From Sedimentisphaerales bacterium (GTDB lineage: Bacteria > Planctomycetota > Phycisphaerae > Sedimentisphaerales > Anaerobacaceae), in the NCBI GenBank assembly GCA_028277585.1, contig JANQFY010000196.1:1-44425 (forward strand): a DNA stretch of 44,425 nt, given 5' to 3'. Shown here one piece after another: positions 41,039 through 44,425 of the stretch. The position numbers and the translations under genes are program-made. The notes beneath the pieces are model-generated. The model was given only the letters and a program-made list of their open reading frames with translations. It was not told the DNA's origin and did not search any database. The first letter of the stretch is position 1; each line of letters starts with the position of its first letter.

Positions 41039-43890
41039 GCGGAGGCGACCACCTCTGCACAGCGTCCACAGAGATCCGGATGGTCAGGGTTGGCGCCGAC
41101 GGTGGGCCAGTAGTTCCAGCAGCGCTGACATTTCTCGTGCGTGCATTTCTGGGCCGTGATGGTCGTCGTCTCGGCGCCCGGTTCCAGCTTGACCTCGCTG
41201 ATGATGCACAGGGCGGCGAAGGACTCCAGGCCAAAGGCGTTCAGAGCCGTCGCGTCCTCTTCCGTGCAATGGATCGTGACGGCCGCCTCCTGGTTGCTGG
41301 CGATCGTCTTGTCCTGACGGAGTCCTTCGAGCGTACGGAGGACCTCGTCGCGCAGTTCCATCAGTCTTTGCCATTTGCCTTGCTGGCCGGCGTAGTCGAT
41401 GGACGCATCAATCGTGGGCATGCTCGCCAGATGTACGGAGCCGCAGTTCTCGTCTCGACCTGGCATAGCTTCCCAAGCCTCTTCAGCCGTATGGGCCAGG
41501 ATCGGCGTCAGGAGTCGGACGAGGGCGTCGAGGATCTGATACATGACCGTTTGGGCGCTGCGGCGCGAGGGGCCATCGGCGGCGTCACAGTAGAGTCGAT
41601 CCTTGAGTACATCCATGTAGATGCTACTCATCTCGACGGTGCAGAAGTTGTACAGCAGCGAGAACACGCGGTGGAACACGAAGTTCTCATACGCGTCGGT
41701 GACATCGGCGATCAGCTTCTGCAGCTGGCACATGGCCCACTGATCGATCTCGAACATCTGATCGTAGGGCACCGCGTGCTGGGTTGCGTCGAATCCATTG
41801 AGGTTGCCCAACAGGTAGCGCAGCGTATTGCGGATCTTGCGATAGGCGTCCTGGGACCGCCCGATCAGTTCGTCGTTGCAGCGCATATCCTCCTGGTAGT
41901 TGACGCTGGCGACCCAGAGCCTGAGAATATCGGCGCCGTACTTGGCGATCTCGTCCTGGGCGCTGACGTAGTTGCCCAGCGACTTGGACTGCTTCATACC
42001 CTTTTCGTCGACGGTGAAGCCGTGGGTCAGGACGTTCTTGAACGGTGCGTCACCCGTCGCGCCGATAGCGGGCAGGAGTGAGAGTTGGAACCATCCGCGA
42101 TGCTGGTCGGAGCCCTCCAAATACAGATCCACCGGCACAGGCCATCCGGCCGCATGGGCGACGCTGTACCAGCTACAGCCGGACTCAAACCAGACGTCGA
42201 AGATGTTCTCTTCCTTCTCAAGCTGATGGAGATCGAAGCCTTCGGGCATTTCGAAGTCATCGCCCAGAATCTCTTGGGGCGAATCCGTGAACCAGCTATT
42301 GGAGCCGCGTTGTCCGACGTGCCTGGCGACCGCTAGGACGGATTCCTTGGTCAGCAGGGCGCGTCCGTCGGGCATGGTGAAGACGGGGATGGGCAAGCCC
42401 CAGCTTCGTTGCCGACTGATGCACCAATCAGGTCGTGACTCCAGCATGCCAGCGATACGCTTCTGCCCCCAGGCGGGGATCCAACGCACGCGATCGACGC
42501 TTTCCATTGCCAGATCGCGCAGATTCTTGCCCGCCTCGGGCAGTTCCTTGTCGACGCCGACGAACCACTGTTCCGTCGCTCGGAAGATGACCGGCCCCTT
42601 GCTGCGCCAGCAGTGAGGGTAGCTGTGCGTGATGACGCGCTCGGCGAAGAGCCAGCCCATCTCGCGGAGTTGCTCGTTGACTTCGCTGTCGACCTGCAGA
42701 ACATTCTTGCCCTGCAGCCAGGCTGGGACCGTCTCGTCGTAGCAGCCATCGTCCTTGACGGGCGAGTAGACCGCCAAGTCATATTTCTGGCCGGTCATGT
42801 AGTCTTCCTGACCGTGCCCGGGAGCGGTGTGGACCAGGCCCGTCCCATCCTCGGTCGTGACGTAATCGGCCAGGATCACCAGATAGGCGTCCTTGTCGGT
42901 GGGGTTGTCCTCGACGAACGGGTGGACGTAGCGCAGGCCCTCCAGGTCGGCGCCTTTGACTTTGCTCTGGGCGACCTGGTATTGCCCCTCTTCAAAGCCG
43001 CCGGCCTGGACGATCGCTTCGATGCGGTCCGTCGAAACGACCGAGACATACCGGCGATTCTCCTTCTCGTAGCTCAGGGTCGTGTATTCGAGGTGAGGAT
43101 GCACGGCGACAGCCAGGTTGGCCGCCAGCGTCCAGGGCGTGGTCGTCCAGATCATGAAACAGACGGCTGCTTCCTCGGACTGTTCCTGGCTCAGGAGGCC
43201 TAGCTCGACCAGACGGCCGACCGCTTCACCGGACGCCTCGAAATTGACGAAGATACTGGGCGAGTCGATGTCCTTGTATTCGAGTTCCGCCTCAGCCAGC
43301 GCCGTCTCGCACCCGACCGACCAGTGGATCGGCTTGAGTTGGCGGTAGACCAGGCCCTTGCCGACCAGTTCGGCGAAGACCTCCAGGATGCCGGCCTCAT
43401 ACTGCGGCTTGAACGTCAGATAAGGATTGTCAAAGTCGCCCATGACGCCCAACGCCTGGAACTGCTTGCTCTGGAGCTTGACGTACTTGCTGGCGTACTT
43501 CATGCAGTCTTTGCGGACTTCCGGCTTGCTCATCTGCTTGGCCTTGGCGCCGAGGTCGGTCATGACCTTGGCCTCGATGGGCAGGCCGTGACAATCCCAG
43601 CCCGGCACGTAGGGGGCGTCGAAGCCGGTCATCGTCTTGTACTTGACCACGAAATCCTTGAGGACCTTGTTGATCACGTGACCCATGTGGATATCGCCGT
43701 TGGCGTAAGGAGGCCCATCGTGCAGCGTATAGAGCGGGGCCCCTTGCCGCGCCGTGCGGATCTGGCCGTAGAGGTCCTCCTTGGCCCAGCGTTTCCGCAT
43801 CTGGGGCTCGCGTTGAACCAGATTGGCCTTCATCGCGAAGCTGGTCTTGGGCAAGTTCAGGGTGTCACGATAGTTCTTCTTATCCGACAT
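41035..43890 (-). CDS. ileS: Isoleucyl-tRNA synthetase
   Basis: A 951-residue class I aminoacyl-tRNA synthetase that charges tRNA-Ile with isoleucine. Signatures: the HIGH motif as 'GDIHMGH' early in the protein, the KMSKS loop as 'GMKQSKSLGNYVS', the editing domain between them, 'WGLPIPVF', and a C-terminal zinc finger with 'HEKCQRCWNYW' and 'DLCGRCAEVV'. The length matches the bacterial zinc-finger type (E. coli-like). The KMSKS motif reads KQSKS, a tolerated variant. Start: GAGGA is eight bases before the ATG at 43890, and the expected N-terminal 'YRDTLNLPKTSFAMKANL' follows; the longer frame from 43932 overlaps the promoter. No T-box leader is present. The 3' end overlaps the convergent GT9 gene. 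Confidence 0.97.
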   Translation of the reverse strand: MSDKKNYRDTLNLPKTSFAMKANLVQREPQMRKRWAKEDLYGQIRTARQGAPLYTLHDGPPYANGDIHMGHVINKVLKDFVVKYKTMTGFDAPYVPGWDCHGLPIEAKVMTDLGAKAKQMSKPEVRKDCMKYASKYVKLQSKQFQALGVMGDFDNPYLTFKPQYEAGILEVFAELVGKGLVYRQLKPIHWSVGCETALAEAELEYKDIDSPSIFVNFEASGEAVGRLVELGLLSQEQSEEAAVCFMIWTTTPWTLAANLAVAVHPHLEYTTLSYEKENRRYVSVVSTDRIEAIVQAGGFEEGQYQVAQSKVKGADLEGLRYVHPFVEDNPTDKDAYLVILADYVTTEDGTGLVHTAPGHGQEDYMTGQKYDLAVYSPVKDDGCYDETVPAWLQGKNVLQVDSEVNEQLREMGWLFAERVITHSYPHCWRSKGPVIFRATEQWFVGVDKELPEAGKNLRDLAMESVDRVRWIPAWGQKRIAGMLESRPDWCISRQRSWGLPIPVFTMPDGRALLTKESVLAVARHVGQRGSNSWFTDSPQEILGDDFEMPEGFDLHQLEKEENIFDVWFESGCSWYSVAHAAGWPVPVDLYLEGSDQHRGWFQLSLLPAIGATGDAPFKNVLTHGFTVDEKGMKQSKSLGNYVSAQDEIAKYGADILRLWVASVNYQEDMRCNDELIGRSQDAYRKIRNTLRYLLGNLNGFDATQHAVPYDQMFEIDQWAMCQLQKLIADVTDAYENFVFHRVFSLLYNFCTVEMSSIYMDVLKDRLYCDAADGPSRRSAQTVMYQILDALVRLLTPILAHTAEEAWEAMPGRDENCGSVHLASMPTIDASIDYAGQQGKWQRLMELRDEVLRTLEGLRQDKTIASNQEAAVTIHCTEEDATALNAFGLESFAALCIISEVKLEPGAETTTITAQKCTHEKCQRCWNYWPTVGANPDHPDLCGRCAEVVASA

Positions 43891-43927
43891 CGTAAAGGTC
43901 CTCGAATACGTCAAAAATGAATCGCGT

Positions 43928-43957
43928 ATCATAAAGCCCGGGGGCGGGTTTCGTCAA
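43928..43957 (-). promoter_or_regulatory. ileS promoter
   Basis: Minus strand: TTGACG (43957-43952), an 18-bp spacer, TATGAT (43933-43928), giving a leader of about 30 nt that ends in GAGGA. The short leader leaves no room for a T-box. Confidence 0.62.
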
Positions 43958-43977
43958 GGATAGACCTCCAGAGGGTC

Positions 43978-44424
43978 TCACGTTGGCTTCTGCGCCACCA
44001 GGACCAGTCGCTCGGCCTTCTCATCATAGGGCACGCCCGCCAAGCTGCCATAGACGTTCACGTCCCGGAATCCACACGTCTCCAGGAGGTCGCGTAACTC
44101 GGCCGCTGAGTAGAGGCGATGTGAGAACGTCCATTCGTACGCGTGCCCATCCTGGATGAGCGTCCAGGTGTTCTCAATGCGGCTCCAGGCCTTTACGATC
44201 CGGCGTTCCTCCAAAAGGTACCCGCCCTCGACGCGATGCCAATCCCGCGGCCCGAAGATCCGGGCGATGATCTCCTTGCTCATCAGTTCGAGGACCAGGC
44301 GCCCGCCGGGGTGCAGTGATCGGTGGGCATTCTCCAGGGTTCTCTGGTCGTCCCGCTGGGCCTCGAAGTAGCCAAATGAGGTGATCAGATTCAGAATCCC
44401 GTCGAACGCACCCGGCCGATAGAA
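43978..44424 (-). CDS. Class I SAM-dependent methyltransferase, 5' partial
   Basis: The last 148 residues of a protein whose start lies beyond the window end. Reading from the edge: 'FDGILNLITSFGYFEAQRDD' (the motif IV strand with its acidic residue and following loop), 'LENAHRSLHPGGRLVLELM' (the P-G-G-x-L motif of class I methyltransferases), then a C-terminal region 'FGPRDWHRVEGGYLLEERR' and 'YSAAELRDLLETCGFRDVNVYG' (the usual final helix and strand). The methyl acceptor is unknown. An internal ATG at 44283 is not the real start, because the methyltransferase fold continues upstream without a break. The gene precedes ileS on the same strand with a separate ileS promoter between. Confidence 0.85.
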   Translation of the reverse strand, partial: FYRPGAFDGILNLITSFGYFEAQRDDQRTLENAHRSLHPGGRLVLELMSKEIIARIFGPRDWHRVEGGYLLEERRIVKAWSRIENTWTLIQDGHAYEWTFSHRLYSAAELRDLLETCGFRDVNVYGSLAGVPYDEKAERLVLVAQKPT

Positions 44425-44425
44425 A

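Noticed and set aside
43891-43980. T-box riboswitch before ileS
   Set aside because: The leader is about 30 nt and lacks the T-box sequence and specifier stem.

Overview
This 44 kb window is a GC-rich bacterial chromosome segment, most probably from the phylum Planctomycetota, class Phycisphaerae or a relative. That placement is an inference from gene content: a Tat-exported formylglycine sulfatase, many secreted glycoside hydrolases of unusual families (GH95, GH172, GH130, GH117/43-like, MGH1-like, GHL15-like), a LamG protein ending in a dockerin-like motif of the kind common in Phycisphaerae, a prepilin-type 'GFTLIE' protein, and an ECF sigma/anti-sigma pair with a single-pass regulator. 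I saw no rRNA, tRNA, CRISPR array, prophage or transposase.

Layout. 3-5268: the 3' end of a GH117/GH43-like beta-propeller gene, an outer-membrane barrel protein, then a minus-strand operon of a Tat sulfatase and an MGH1-like hydrolase. 5450-8676: a VOC-fold protein, a YgiQ-type radical SAM protein and a lipoprotein endonuclease/exonuclease/phosphatase. 8956-12474: a GH95 alpha-L-fucosidase gene overlapping a SemiSWEET-like three-helix protein, followed by a DMT transporter. 12552-16377: an MscS-type channel and a divergent, unfamiliar 589-residue protein with an internal duplication and a cysteine-peptidase-like core. 16398-19146: a sigma factor and membrane regulator joined by an ATGA overlap, with a separately promoted pseudopilin-like gene downstream. 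19339-21562: a HAD phosphatase, a serine hydrolase and a small coiled-coil protein. 21564-24489: a GHL15-like protein, a DUF434/DUF5616 protein and a divergent tRNase Z-like protein. 24549-30672: a PadR/permease-prefix pair, a GH130 protein, a flavin reductase with a MarR regulator, and a GT4 plus nucleotide-sugar dehydrogenase pair. 30947-36185: two large secreted proteins, one with LamG and dockerin-like motifs and one that looks like a dead metalloprotease. 36210-44424: secreted GH43/130-like and GH172 enzymes, a Nudix hydrolase, a GT9 glycosyltransferase, ileS and a partial methyltransferase.

How the genes fit together. The dominant theme is extracellular breakdown of complex, partly sulfated glycans: sulfatase, fucosidase, GH172 and propeller enzymes. 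There are no SusC/SusD genes, so uptake would rely on other routes such as the SemiSWEET-like and DMT proteins. A second theme is envelope glycan synthesis (GT4, sugar dehydrogenase, GT9). Several regulatory circuits can be read from the DNA: a PadR operator overlapping its own promoter, paired sites shared by the MarR gene and the flavin reductase gene, and near-leaderless promoters with a shared extended -10 sequence. The most novel-looking proteins are the duplicated cysteine-peptidase-like protein (14608-16377) and the secreted pseudo-metalloprotease (33588-36185).
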